Below, one piece after another: positions 16,445 to 25,433 of a stretch of 64,000 bases of DNA (position 1 is the first letter of the stretch; the number at the start of each line of letters is the position of its first letter). A model generated the notes under the pieces. It had not been told where the DNA came from. It made no database searches and saw nothing but the letters and a program-made list of their open reading frames with translations. The position numbers and the translations under genes are program-made. Source of the stretch: CAVTWJ01 sp963849485 (lineage in GTDB: Bacteria > Oederibacteriota > Muellerivitia > Muellerivitales > Muellerivitaceae); assembly GCA_963849485.1 (NCBI GenBank), contig CAWKIF010000079.1:1-64000 (forward strand), read 5' to 3'.

Positions 16445-18122
16445 ATGCAAAAGATCTTCGGAGGACTCAAGATCGGGGACCGGGCCAGCTTCGCGCGGTT
16501 CTTTAACGACCCCAACCTTCCCTGGTTCACCCGGGGGGACCTGGATGGGTTCTTCGGACTCTTCATCGACAACCTGCTTCAGCTCATGCTGGTTGGCGGT
16601 TTGTGCAAGGCTTTTTGCGGCTTCCCGACCGAATTCATCACCGGACAGATCCTTCCCGGGGCCGCCCTTTCAATCCTACTCGGCAATCTTTTTTACGCCT
16701 GGCAGGCCCGCCGCTTGGCTCAGCGCACCAAGCGAAACGACGTGACGGCCCTGCCCTTCGGCATCAACACCCCCAGCCTGATCGCCTTCATCTTCCTCAT
16801 CATCGCCCCCGTCTACCAGGAGACCCACGATTACCGCCTGGCCTGGCAGGTCGGCCTGTTCGCCTGCCTCTTGAACGGCCTCATGGAAACCGCCGGCGCC
16901 TTCGTGGGCGACTGGCTGAGGAAAAACACCCCGAGGGCGGCCATGCTTTGCGCCCTGGCGGGCGTGGCCATCACCTTCATCGCCATGGGCTTCATCTTCC
17001 AGATCTTCGCCAACCCGCTGGTGGGGCTCTTGCCCATGATGCTCATTTTGGTTTCCTACGCCTCGAGGGTGAAGTGGCCCTACGGCCTGCCCGGCGGTTT
17101 CCTGGCGGTGGTGCTGGGAAGCCTGGTGGCCTGGGCCCTGCAAAGCATTCACGTCATCCACCTGAACGTCTCTTCCGACCCGATCCAATGGGGCCTCTAC
17201 CCGCCCCACCCCGCGCCCAAGGATCTGCTGGCCCTCCTCTTCAGCCCCATGGGATGGAAATACCTGGCCGTCATTTTCCCCATGGGCCTCTTCAACGTGG
17301 TGGGGTCGCTCCAGAACCTGGAGAGCGCCGAGGCCGGGGGGGACCCGTTACCCGACCAAGCCCTCCCTGCTGGCCAACGGCGCGGCGACCCTCTTGGCGG
17401 GGTTCTTCGGAAGCGCCTTCCCCACCACCATCTACATCGGCCACCCCGGCTGGAAGGCCATGGGGGCCCGGCACGGTTATTCCATCTTGAACGGCGTCCT
17501 CATCACCCTGATGTGCCTCATCGGGGGCGTCACGCTCTTTCTCAAGATCATCCCCCAGGAATGCATCCTGGGCATCCTGCTCTGGATCGCCATTATCATC
17601 ACGGCCCAGGCCTTCATGGAGATCCCCAAGGAACACGGGCTGGCGGTGGCCTTCGGGCTCATTCCCGCCTTCGCGGCCTTTGTGTTGCAAATGATAATCA
17701 TGCCCACGCTGCAGGTGGCGGGCGTCAGCTTATCTTCGGTGTGGGACAAGTTCGGAGGGATGCTTTATATCCAGGGAGTGGCTTCCCTCAGCCAAGGGTT
17801 TCTTCTGACTTCCATGGTTTTCGCTTCCATGATGGTTTACATGATCGAACGCAAGTTCGACCGGGCCGCCTACTGGGCCTTCGCGGCGGCGGTGTTATCC
17901 ATGACAGGCCTGATCCATGCCTACCGGCTGGCCGGCGCAGGGGTGGAAAACAAGTTCGGCCTCTTCGCCGCCCCCGATTTCGCCTTGATTTACTTTTTGG
18001 TGGGGGGGATCTTTTGGATGCTGCACTACCGGCAGAAATCGGCCTCCATGTCCCAGAGGCGAAAGAAAAAAGAAAAAAAAGCCGATCCTCCCCCGCCCAA
18101 AAACAAAGTCAGCTACGTTTAA
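16445..18122 (+). CDS. NCS2-type (xanthine/uracil/AzgA-like) permease, frame interrupted
   Basis: An inner-membrane nucleobase-type permease of about 558 residues with 12-14 helices. The first part reads MQKIFGGLKIGDRASFARFF... to NLESAEAGG; the frame is then lost at a run of seven G (17336-17342). Removing one G gives NLESAEAGGTRYPTKPSLL continuing into FFGSAFPTTIYIGHPGWK, a motif highly typical of this permease group. Both halves are otherwise intact, so a homopolymer error or recent mutation is likely. The start is uncertain: ATG 16445 has only a weak ribosome site, and the upstream TTG at 16367 lies in repeat copy C. Substrate specificity cannot be read. Confidence 0.78.
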
Positions 18123-18128
18123 TAAAAT

Positions 18129-18914
18129 TCAAACGTTCATTTTCCCCGCGATCGTGGCGGAAAGCTGTCGGGGGGCGAATCGGGTGGTAAAACTCAAGAA
18201 CCAATTGGCGAATCCCGCGAAAGCCAAAGGCTTCCCCGCTTTCATGGCCTGATAGCCCATTCGGGCCGCCTGGGGAGCGCCCATGACCAGGGGTGATTTG
18301 AAGAGGGGAGAGGAAACCATCCCCGCCCTTTGATCGAACTCGGTTTTGGTGGGGCCCGGGCAATAGGCCGTCACCGTCACACCGCTTCCTTTCAATTCCT
18401 CGTAGAGAGCCTCCGAAAAGGAAACCACGTAAGCCTTGGAGGCGTAATAAAGCGCCATATGGGGCCCCGCCTGGAAGGCCGCTGTCGAGGCGATATTGAG
18501 TATTTTTCCCTTCCTCCGTTCCGCCATCCCCTGGAGGAACCGCTTAGTGAGCTCGGTCAGGGAAAGCATGTTCAATTGAAGCATGGCTTCCTCGGCCGAC
18601 CAGTCGTTCTTCAGGAAATCGCCGCAAACCCCCACCCCCGCGTTGTTCACCAGCACCTCCACTTTCAATTTCTTGGACTGGATTTTCTTGAAAAGCTGGG
18701 CGGCCGAGCCGGGTTTGGAAAGGTCGCAAGGGAGGACCGCGACGGGAACTCCCTCCCGGCCGTGAATTTCCTTTGCGATTTGCCGGAGCTTGCCCGCGCT
18801 TCGGGCGGTCAGGATGAGTCCGTAACGGTCCTTGGCCAGGAGCTTGGCGAATTCCAAACCCAAGCCGGTGGAAGCCCCGGTCACCAGGGCGATGGGGGTG
18901 GATGTTTCAGTCAT
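18129..18914 (-). CDS. Short-chain dehydrogenase/reductase
   Basis: 261 residues from the ATG at 18914 (CTGGAGGAATGCT leader). A classical SDR: nucleotide-binding TGASTGLG near the N-terminus, NNAG at about residue 91, catalytic Ser in NIASTAAF and YASKAY (Tyr-x-x-x-Lys) at about 158, followed by CPGPTKTEF. The Arg in the TARSAGKL stretch after the second strand favours NADP(H). Resembles the DltE/YqjQ-like subgroup acting on unknown carbonyl or alcohol substrates. Convergent with the permease with only 6 bases between stops. Confidence 0.88.
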   Translation of the reverse strand: MTETSTPIALVTGASTGLGLEFAKLLAKDRYGLILTARSAGKLRQIAKEIHGREGVPVAVLPCDLSKPGSAAQLFKKIQSKKLKVEVLVNNAGVGVCGDFLKNDWSAEEAMLQLNMLSLTELTKRFLQGMAERRKGKILNIASTAAFQAGPHMALYYASKAYVVSFSEALYEELKGSGVTVTAYCPGPTKTEFDQRAGMVSSPLFKSPLVMGAPQAARMGYQAMKAGKPLAFAGFANWFLSFTTRFAPRQLSATIAGKMNV

Positions 18915-18983
18915 AGCATTCCTCCAGGGGGTGAGACTACGCAAATGGGTCGTCGTCCCTTATGATGATAGGACCTTTGATTC

Positions 18984-21106
18984 ATGAAAAGCGAGGTTCT
19001 CTTGGCCTCACCCCGCCCTTTAAGTCTTGGTGAACAACGTATCCTTTGGTTTTTTTATTTTCTCGTCTTTAATTCGGTTTTAACCCTTTATCCCATGAAC
19101 GGTTTGATCCAGTTGGCCCTGGTCTTGGTTGGCTCTGGCTTTCCCCTTTTTTACGTTTGGCGCGAGAAAATCGCGGAAGGTTCCAACCCGCCTTGGAAGA
19201 AGGACGGGCTTCTCTCCCTTTCACTCGGGGGCGGGCTTTTGCTGGCGGCGGTGGCGGTCCTTTTGCGCCTGGCTTTCATCCAAACCCTTCCCACCTGGCC
19301 CAGCCCGGACGAGAGCGGCATGGGTACCATTGGTTTACGGATCAGCGAACATTGGACCGGGCGGTTCTTGTATTCCTTCGGCCAGAACCCTCCCCTGACC
19401 TATTGGATCTTCGCCCTCGCCGTTAAATGCGGCCTCAACCCATTTTTATGCCTCTGGCTTCCACCGGCGGTTTTATCGTTATTCACCCTGGGGTTGGGAT
19501 ATTTCGCCGCCCGTCTTTTGATAAATCCCGTTTTCGCTCTCTTATTCGGTCTCCTTTTATCCTTCTCCTTCTGGCCCTTGTACATCGGACGGCACTGCCA
19601 TGAAACCATGGCCCTCCCCTCGATCGAGTTTCTGGCCCTGGGGATATTGGCCTGGGCGCTTAAGGGTCCAACGGGAAAAGGCGCGTCCCTCCGGTTTTTC
19701 TTTTTCGGCCTGGCGGCGGGACTAGGGTTTTTCACTTTCCCCTCCTGGGCGGCCGCGGCCTTGGTTGTTGTTCTCTTGGCCGCCTGGAAAATTTGGACCA
19801 GCAGGGAATCCCGTTTCCAATGGATTTGGGTATTTCCTGGAATGGGCCTGAGCGCTTTTCCTTTCCTTTGGGCCGCTTTTAAAGAAGGGTATGGAAACCA
19901 TTTAGTTTCATTGACCCCCTGGAGTGGTTGGTTTCCCTGGACCCATCAGGTCGAGGTGGATTGGCATTACCTGACGGTTCTTTTCTGGGGCGCCTTTGAC
20001 AAGGAAGCGGCCTATACCCCTGTGGAAGGCGGGTTTTTAAACCCCCTCTGGGGAGCCTTCTTTTTCTTGGGCCTGCTGGAGGTGGTCAAACACCGTAAAT
20101 CGGCTTGGGCCGGGTGGACCCTCATTTCATTTCCCCTTCTGCTTCTCCCCGGACTTCTTTCCATGAACGTGGAAGCCTTCCGGATCATCCAGGTTCTTCC
20201 CCTGCTGTATTTCATGACCGCCCTGGGACTCCTGCTTTTTCTGGAAGTCCTGAACACTGAAAGGCGGTGGCTTTATCTGGTTTTTTTCCTCATCGTTGGC
20301 CTCGTATTTGATGTCTATCGCATGACAAGTCCCTGGTTAAATGCCAATACGAGTCCGGAAAATTTTGACCGGCCCGTCAAATCGGTGGAAAAGTTCCGCG
20401 CCTATCAAATCCTCAGGGAAACATTCGAGAAACAGGGGCCGGGCCTCATCCTGGCCGATTTCGACACCGAGGCCCAAAATGACGCGACCCTCTCGTTTTG
20501 CTCCCGGCCGCTTTCGGGAGAGTGGAATTCCGCCGGTACTCCCCCCCATGGGGAGTGGGCCGCTCTATATGTGAACGTTCATTTTCAACCCTACCTGGAG
20601 AAGCGCCTCCCGGGGTCCAATGGTTCTGGGTGGGGCGGGACCTTAAAAAGGCCGATGGAGGTTCGGCCCTGGCGGTGTTTCCCCGATCCAGCATTCCGGT
20701 TGAATTCCTGAATCGATGGATAGGGTTGAATGAGTTAATGCGCAACGTGGATGAGGACCGTCTTTACCAGCTCCACGAGGATTGGAACCCACTTCTGGCC
20801 AAGTTATCCCAGGGAGAAGCGATGGCAAAAGGGGATCCCTTCTTGGAATCGGTCTATTGGGACAAGGTCGCGGCCTTTGAATACGGCAAACTGGATTACG
20901 GCGCCCACCTGGCGGCCCTTCAACACGCGGTCAAAGACGGATACCCCACCGCGGGGCTTTGTTTTGAGCTGGGAAACCTGTACCTCACCAAGGGTTTCAA
21001 AAAGGAGGCGGCTGGGGCTTTTCTCAAAGCCACCCAAGCGCCCCTGGACCTCACGCCTTCCAAGCTGTTGTTGGCCCAACTTAAATCCAATTCTCCCCAA
21101 AAATAA
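18984..21106 (+). CDS. Multi-pass membrane glycosyltransferase-like protein (PMT/ArnT type), frame interrupted
   Basis: The first 540 or so codons give about ten membrane helices with the acidic loop motif SPDESGMGT between helices 2 and 3, as in GT-C enzymes that use polyprenyl-linked sugars. Near a GGGG run at 20612-20615 the frame fails. One extra G joins LEKRLPG to VQWFWVGRDLKK and extends the protein to 21106 with a soluble TPR-like tail (CFELGNLYLTKGFKKEAAGAFLKA). The corrected length is about 707 residues. The acceptor is unknown. A second GT-C protein is at 33879. Confidence 0.7.
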
Positions 21107-21107
21107 A

Positions 21108-21135
21108 AAAGCCTTCTCCGTTAGGAAAAGGCTTT
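21108..21135 (+). terminator. Hairpin after the glycosyltransferase gene
   Basis: AAAGCCTT...AAGGCTTT stem with a CTCC-GTTA-GGAA centre directly after the stop codon. The following bases to 21190 are a degenerate TTCTAACTC-type pyrimidine repeat. Confidence 0.65.
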
Positions 21136-21191
21136 GTAGTTTTGACGTGTTGTAACTTCTAACTCTTAACTCCTCACTTCTAACTTATGCT

Positions 21192-21578
21192 TTACGCCTT
21201 ATAGGCGTCCGCCTCGATCTCGACCATCATCTCCGGGTCAATCAATCGAGTGACCTCGACGAGGGTCATAGCCGGGCGGATTTCGCCGAACACTTCCCCG
21301 TGGGCCTTGCCGTATTTTTCCCATTCGGCTGCCTTGGTCACGAACAACCGGGTTCGTACCACATCCTTCGCCGAAAAGCCGGCCTTCTCCAAACCCGCCA
21401 CCAGGTTTTTGAGGGCCTGCACCGTTTGGGCGTAGGCATCGCCGACCCCGACGATTTTTCCGTCGGACCCCGTGCCCGTGGTACCGGAAACGAAAAGATG
21501 CGGCCCCACCTTCACGGCGCGGGAATAACCCAGGATAGGTTCCCATTTTGAACCAGTACTGATGTTCTCTCGGGGCAT
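21192..21578 (-). CDS. RidA/YjgF-family enamine/imine deaminase
   Basis: 128 residues, the family length. Visible family marks are the N-terminal YSRAVKVGPHLFVSGTTG, the QTVQALKNLVAGLEKAGF helix and the C-terminal RPAMTLVEVTRLIDPEMMVEIEADA, whose Arg binds the substrate carboxylate and Glu activates water in RidA proteins. Such enzymes hydrolyse reactive enamine/imine intermediates from PLP enzymes. The ATG at 21578 follows AAGAGGTAAGAAC. It could be transcribed with the SEC-C gene upstream, 45 bases away. Confidence 0.92.
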   Translation of the reverse strand: MPRENISTGSKWEPILGYSRAVKVGPHLFVSGTTGTGSDGKIVGVGDAYAQTVQALKNLVAGLEKAGFSAKDVVRTRLFVTKAAEWEKYGKAHGEVFGEIRPAMTLVEVTRLIDPEMMVEIEADAYKA

Positions 21579-21623
21579 GTTCTTACCTCTTGAATGGAAT
21601 CACTTCAAAATATTGGCTTAGGT

Positions 21624-21944
21624 TTAGGACGATCCAACTTTGCGGGGTGCTGAAACCTGCTTTTGCGCGTTCACCGGATTCTGTGTCCGGGTCGGCCCGC
21701 CTTTTTCATGCTTGTGGGCGTGCTCGTGAGGGTGCTCATGGCCTTGGTGGTCATGGTCATGCCCGTGCTCTTCCTCGTGCTTCTTCGCCTCTTCAGCCGC
21801 CGTCGCATTGGTCTTGGCCAAGGCTTCGCTCTCGGCTTTTTCGTCCGCCTGCAGGTGGCACTTCTTGTATTTCTTCCCCGAACCGCAAGGGCAAGCATCG
21901 TTTCTCCCCGTCTTCAACCTGGCCTGCCAGTCTTGTTCCGCCAT
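21624..21944 (-). CDS. SEC-C zinc-motif protein with His-rich tail
   Basis: 106 residues. A C-terminal-SecA-type zinc motif is near the N-terminus: C18-P-C20-GSGKKYKK-C29-H30. A helical acidic segment follows, then a strongly His-rich stretch (about 60-84: HGHDHDHQGHEHPHEH...) and a short basic tail. SEC-C domains bind zinc and associate with the secretion or ribosome machinery; the His run suggests additional metal binding. Not SecA itself. No partner gene is adjacent apart from ridA. Confidence 0.82.
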   Translation of the reverse strand: MAEQDWQARLKTGRNDACPCGSGKKYKKCHLQADEKAESEALAKTNATAAEEAKKHEEEHGHDHDHQGHEHPHEHAHKHEKGGPTRTQNPVNAQKQVSAPRKVGSS

Positions 21945-22099
21945 ATGTCCTCCAAAACGAATGTTTAGGGGCGTTATTATACGATTGTTAGGGGAAAAAG
22001 CACCCTGGGTAACAACTTCAATGATTGGACATTTTTGTATTTAGATAAGAAAAGGGTTGGGAGTGGGCTGAGGAGTAAGAATAAAGAATCAGAATCTGA

Positions 22100-22765
22100 T
22101 TAATTAACAGTCATTCCGCCAGAAGTAACTAAAGTGGCATTTCCCCCATTACCACCGGAACCTGATCCTCCATAACTCATTCCACCATTACCACCTGAAA
22201 TTGTTAAACCACTACTAGAGAGAGAAAGCGAACCTACAGTAACATTCGCATTACCGCCCGCGCCCGCGCCACCCGAACCATATGCGCCATTACCGGCTGA
22301 AACATTTAATTCATCACCATTAGTGAGAGAAACTGAACCTGCATTAAAACCCGCATTACTACCCGCACCGCCTGAATCTAAATAGGGTGCAGAACCACCA
22401 GTACCACCTGTGACAATGTAATTGTCATTTAACACTAGATTGCTACTTGTTAATGTAAGGTTATTCCCAGTCACGATTCCATTCTCTGGATTGAATACAG
22501 TTGTTGGTATGAACGTTGCCGTCGAAGTTGGAGTGGTTGTCGCGGTGGAAACTTCGGTTGGAGTTGTTGTTGAGGAGAATAATACGGTGGCCGTTGAAGA
22601 AGGCTGGACTTGGGTCAATGCATTGGGGGTAGTTGGGATGGATTGTTTGGCAGTGCACCCGGCAAACCAAAGGCCGCCCACGGTCACGGTAGAAATAAAA
22701 AAGAGGACTAATCCTTTTTTTCGGAGCCGGGAATAAATTTCATTTTTTATAGGTTGTTTAAACAT
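22100..22765 (-). CDS. Gly-rich surface lipoprotein with Thr/Pro linker
   Basis: 221 residues. A basic N-terminus and hydrophobic core lead to a lipobox ending FAGC at Cys 37. A Thr/Pro/Ser linker (about 55-90, repeated TTTPTSTATF-type text) is followed by a Gly/Ser/Asn-rich region of short repeats (GGTGGSAPYLDSGGAG, GGNGGMSYGGSGSGG) likely to form a beta-helix-like surface structure. Base composition is more AT-rich than the neighbours. No known enzyme domain. The abrupt C-terminus (TLVTSGGMTVN) may mean a shortened protein. Confidence 0.65.
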   Translation of the reverse strand: MFKQPIKNEIYSRLRKKGLVLFFISTVTVGGLWFAGCTAKQSIPTTPNALTQVQPSSTATVLFSSTTTPTEVSTATTTPTSTATFIPTTVFNPENGIVTGNNLTLTSSNLVLNDNYIVTGGTGGSAPYLDSGGAGSNAGFNAGSVSLTNGDELNVSAGNGAYGSGGAGAGGNANVTVGSLSLSSSGLTISGGNGGMSYGGSGSGGNGGNATLVTSGGMTVN

Positions 22766-22844
22766 ACGCCTAAGTTTAGCTCGATATCCTTGGATTTGAA
22801 GAAAGATTATTGAAAGTTACAACGTCTTAATTTTAGCGGCAAAT

Positions 22845-24515
22845 TTACTTTTTAGACCCGCTCTTGGCCATTTCCTTCGCCTTTTTGGCTTCCCGGGCCG
22901 TCCAGTCCTCGTATTCCGCGTAGTTGCCCTTGAAATCAACGAAGGTAAAGTCCGGTTTGAGCTCCAATATGCGGTTGGCCACCTTGCCGATCAAATCCTG
23001 GTCATGGGACGAGAAGATCACCGTACCGGTGTATTCCTCCAGGGACTTGCTGAGGGACTCGATGGATTCCAGGTCCATGTGGTTCGTGGGCTCGTCCAGG
23101 ATCAGCACGTTCCCGCCCTCGATCATCAACCGGGAGAGCACCATGCGCTGGCACTCGCCCCCGGAAAGCACCTTCACGCTCTTGTCCTGTTCCTCGCCCG
23201 AGAAAAGCATGCGACCCAGCATCCCGCGGATGACCTGGCCCTCTTCCAACGGCGCGAACTGGCGCAGCCATTCCAGGGCGGTCATGTCCTTGACCAGTTC
23301 TTCCTTCACGTCCTGGGGCATGCTGGAAAGCCGCACCGTGGAGCCCCATACGGCCTGGCCCTCATCCACCTTCAAGCCCCATTGGGACAGGTCGGACCCC
23401 TCATTCTGGTAGGAACCCACCAGGCATTTGATCAAGGTGGTCTTGCCCACGCCGTTGGGCCCGATGATGGCGATCTTGTCCCCGTTGCCCACGATGAAGC
23501 TGACTTTTTTCAGCACCTTCAGGTCGCCGTAACCCTTGCTGATGCTCTTGACGTTGAGGATGTCCTTCCCCGCGCCCTGCTTTTCCTTGAAGAAAAGCCG
23601 GGGATACTGGCGGGTCGAGGGGATGATTTGTTCCAGCTCGATCTTTTCCAAGAGCCTGGCCCGGCTGGTGGCCTGGGCGCTCTTGGAGGCGTTGGCCGAG
23701 AAGCGGGCCACGAAGGCCTTCAACTCGGCGATCTGCTTTTCCTTGCGGGCGTTCTCGGTCATCTTGGTGTCGAGGTTCTGCTGGGAAGCGTGGACGAAGA
23801 AATCGTAGTTGCCCGTGTAGACCGTCACCTTTTCCCGGTCCACGTCGGCGATATGGCTGCAGATGTGGTTGAGGAAGTGGCGGTCGTGGGAAATGACGAT
23901 GATGGTTCCCTCGTAGGCGTTCAGGTAATCCTCGAGCCAGTCGATGGTGCGGATATCCAGGTTGTTGGTGGGCTCGTCAAGGAGAAGCACGTCAGGCTTG
24001 GCGTAAAGCACCTGGGCCAATAGCACCCGCACCTTCCAGCCCCCGGTGAGGAGTTTCATTTTCGTGTCGTGACGGGCGGTCTCAATTCCCAGCCCTTCCA
24101 ATAACTCGCCCGCGGCGGCCGCGTAGGCGTAGCCGTCCATGTCCCCGAACTGGGCCTCCAGCTCGGCGGCCCTCAGGCCCTCGTCATGGGTCATTTCCGC
24201 CTTGGCGTAAAGGGCATCCTTCTCCTGTTGGATCTTCCAAAGGTCTTCCTTGCCCATCAGAACCGTGTCCAAAACCGTGAATTCGTCGAAGGCGTACTGG
24301 TCCTGCTTGAGCATGGCGACCTTCACGCCCCGGTCCACCGCGATCTCGCCCTCGTCGGGCTTGAGTTGGCCCGCCAGGATCTTCATGAAGGTGGACTTGC
24401 CCGCCCCGTTGGCGCCGATCAAGCCGTAGCAATAGCCCGGGTTGAATTTGACCGTGACCTTGTCGAACAGGGTCTTCTTGCCGAAACGAAGGGTGACTTC
24501 CTTAGCCGAGATCAT
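22845..24515 (-). CDS. ABC-F family ATPase (YbiT-like)
   Basis: 556 residues from the ATG at 24515, whose N-terminus MISAKEVTLRFGKKTLF aligns with YbiT; the longer start at 24563 enters a repeat. Two ABC domains and no membrane helices: Walker A GANGAGKS and GPNGVGKT, signatures LTGGW and LSGGE, Walker B LLLDEP and LILDEP, with the linker (about 240-310) between them. ABC-F proteins act on ribosomes, resolving stalled or antibiotic-blocked complexes. Monocistronic, with a diverged family 1 repeat immediately upstream. Confidence 0.93.
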   Translation of the reverse strand: MISAKEVTLRFGKKTLFDKVTVKFNPGYCYGLIGANGAGKSTFMKILAGQLKPDEGEIAVDRGVKVAMLKQDQYAFDEFTVLDTVLMGKEDLWKIQQEKDALYAKAEMTHDEGLRAAELEAQFGDMDGYAYAAAAGELLEGLGIETARHDTKMKLLTGGWKVRVLLAQVLYAKPDVLLLDEPTNNLDIRTIDWLEDYLNAYEGTIIVISHDRHFLNHICSHIADVDREKVTVYTGNYDFFVHASQQNLDTKMTENARKEKQIAELKAFVARFSANASKSAQATSRARLLEKIELEQIIPSTRQYPRLFFKEKQGAGKDILNVKSISKGYGDLKVLKKVSFIVGNGDKIAIIGPNGVGKTTLIKCLVGSYQNEGSDLSQWGLKVDEGQAVWGSTVRLSSMPQDVKEELVKDMTALEWLRQFAPLEEGQVIRGMLGRMLFSGEEQDKSVKVLSGGECQRMVLSRLMIEGGNVLILDEPTNHMDLESIESLSKSLEEYTGTVIFSSHDQDLIGKVANRILELKPDFTFVDFKGNYAEYEDWTAREAKKAKEMAKSGSKK

Positions 24516-24546
24516 TTTTCTGTAGCCTTTGATTAAACTAAACAAC

Positions 24547-24651
24547 ATCCAACACAAAGACACAAAGACACCAAGAAAAACTTAGTCTTTGTTTAACCTT
24601 TAATTTAAGGGGGTTCTTCGTATCTTCGTGGCTTAGTGTCGGATTTTGGTT
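24547..24651. repeat. Palindromic intergenic repeat, diverged copy D
   Basis: Left arm AACACAAAGACACAAAGACA and right arm CTTCGTGGCTTAGTGTCGG pair imperfectly. The layout (inverted arms, AT-rich middle, about 105 bp) matches copies A-C although the arm sequence is different. Confidence 0.55.
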
Positions 24652-24688
24652 TTAAAGATCGCAATTGTCCGGGGTTTGCCCCCCCTAG

Positions 24689-25372
24689 TCAAGGGGCAGT
24701 CGAGGGGGGAGGAAGATGGAAACGGCCGGTACGGATATGGTTCAGGTGTTCCCGCCATTCCGCCAGGTCGGCCACATCCTGCGTGGGGAAAGCGTACTTG
24801 TCCTTGTAAACCCCGCTCTCATAGGTGATGACCTCCCCTTTTTTCACCCAATCGGTGCGGCCCTTGGCGCTAGTCACGAAGGACCCCTGGTGGGAATAGA
24901 CCCTGACCTCTTTCCCCTGGGACACCACCTCCACCAGGGTGCCCCGGGCCTGACAAAGCATATCCCCCGCGTAGATCTCGAAGGGGTAATGGGGGGATTG
25001 GTCCAGCTGGGCCACCAGCTTCCCGGAAAGGAGGGTCACCCGGAAAAGAAGACCCCGGGTCTCATCGAACCGGAGCCGGCTGACGGACAAGCGGCTGTTC
25101 TCCCCCAGGTGCAGATAAGCCCGGTTCTTGAGCCGTAGAACCACCTCGGACTTGGGCCCGGTCGTGATTCTTTCGCTGTCATCCACCCATTGGTCAATGT
25201 GCGGGCGCGAGGTTTCTTCTATATCCTCCCTCAAAAGAGTGGCTGGCCCTACGCAATCCACGACCTTTAAGCGGGGATCCGAATCGTCCGCGCGAAGGGG
25301 GGAAAAAGCGCAGAAGGCCAGGGCCATTCCAAATAAGGCCGCGATTCGGATGTGGATAAAATATTCTTTCAT
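24689..25372 (-). CDS. Secreted FecR-domain protein
   Basis: 227 residues. A signal peptide (about 8-28) is followed by a FecR fold: WVDDSERITTGPKSEVVLRLKN, HLGENSRLSVSRLRF and YAGDMLCQARGTLVEVVSQG. Unlike true FecR anti-sigma factors it has no cytoplasmic anti-sigma segment and no adjacent sigma gene, so it is more likely a periplasmic or surface protein. A related protein is at 50543. The ATG is at 25372; a ribosome site is not obvious. Confidence 0.78.
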   Translation of the reverse strand: MKEYFIHIRIAALFGMALAFCAFSPLRADDSDPRLKVVDCVGPATLLREDIEETSRPHIDQWVDDSERITTGPKSEVVLRLKNRAYLHLGENSRLSVSRLRFDETRGLLFRVTLLSGKLVAQLDQSPHYPFEIYAGDMLCQARGTLVEVVSQGKEVRVYSHQGSFVTSAKGRTDWVKKGEVITYESGVYKDKYAFPTQDVADLAEWREHLNHIRTGRFHLPPPSTAP

Positions 25373-25433
25373 GAGGCGCGTATTATAGGAAATAGCCGAA
25401 GAGAATGGAATTTCACGAGGAATCCGGAAAGAG

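Noticed and set aside
24689..25372. FecR anti-sigma regulator
   Set aside because: It has a signal peptide and no cytoplasmic anti-sigma part, and no sigma gene is adjacent; same for 50543-51265.
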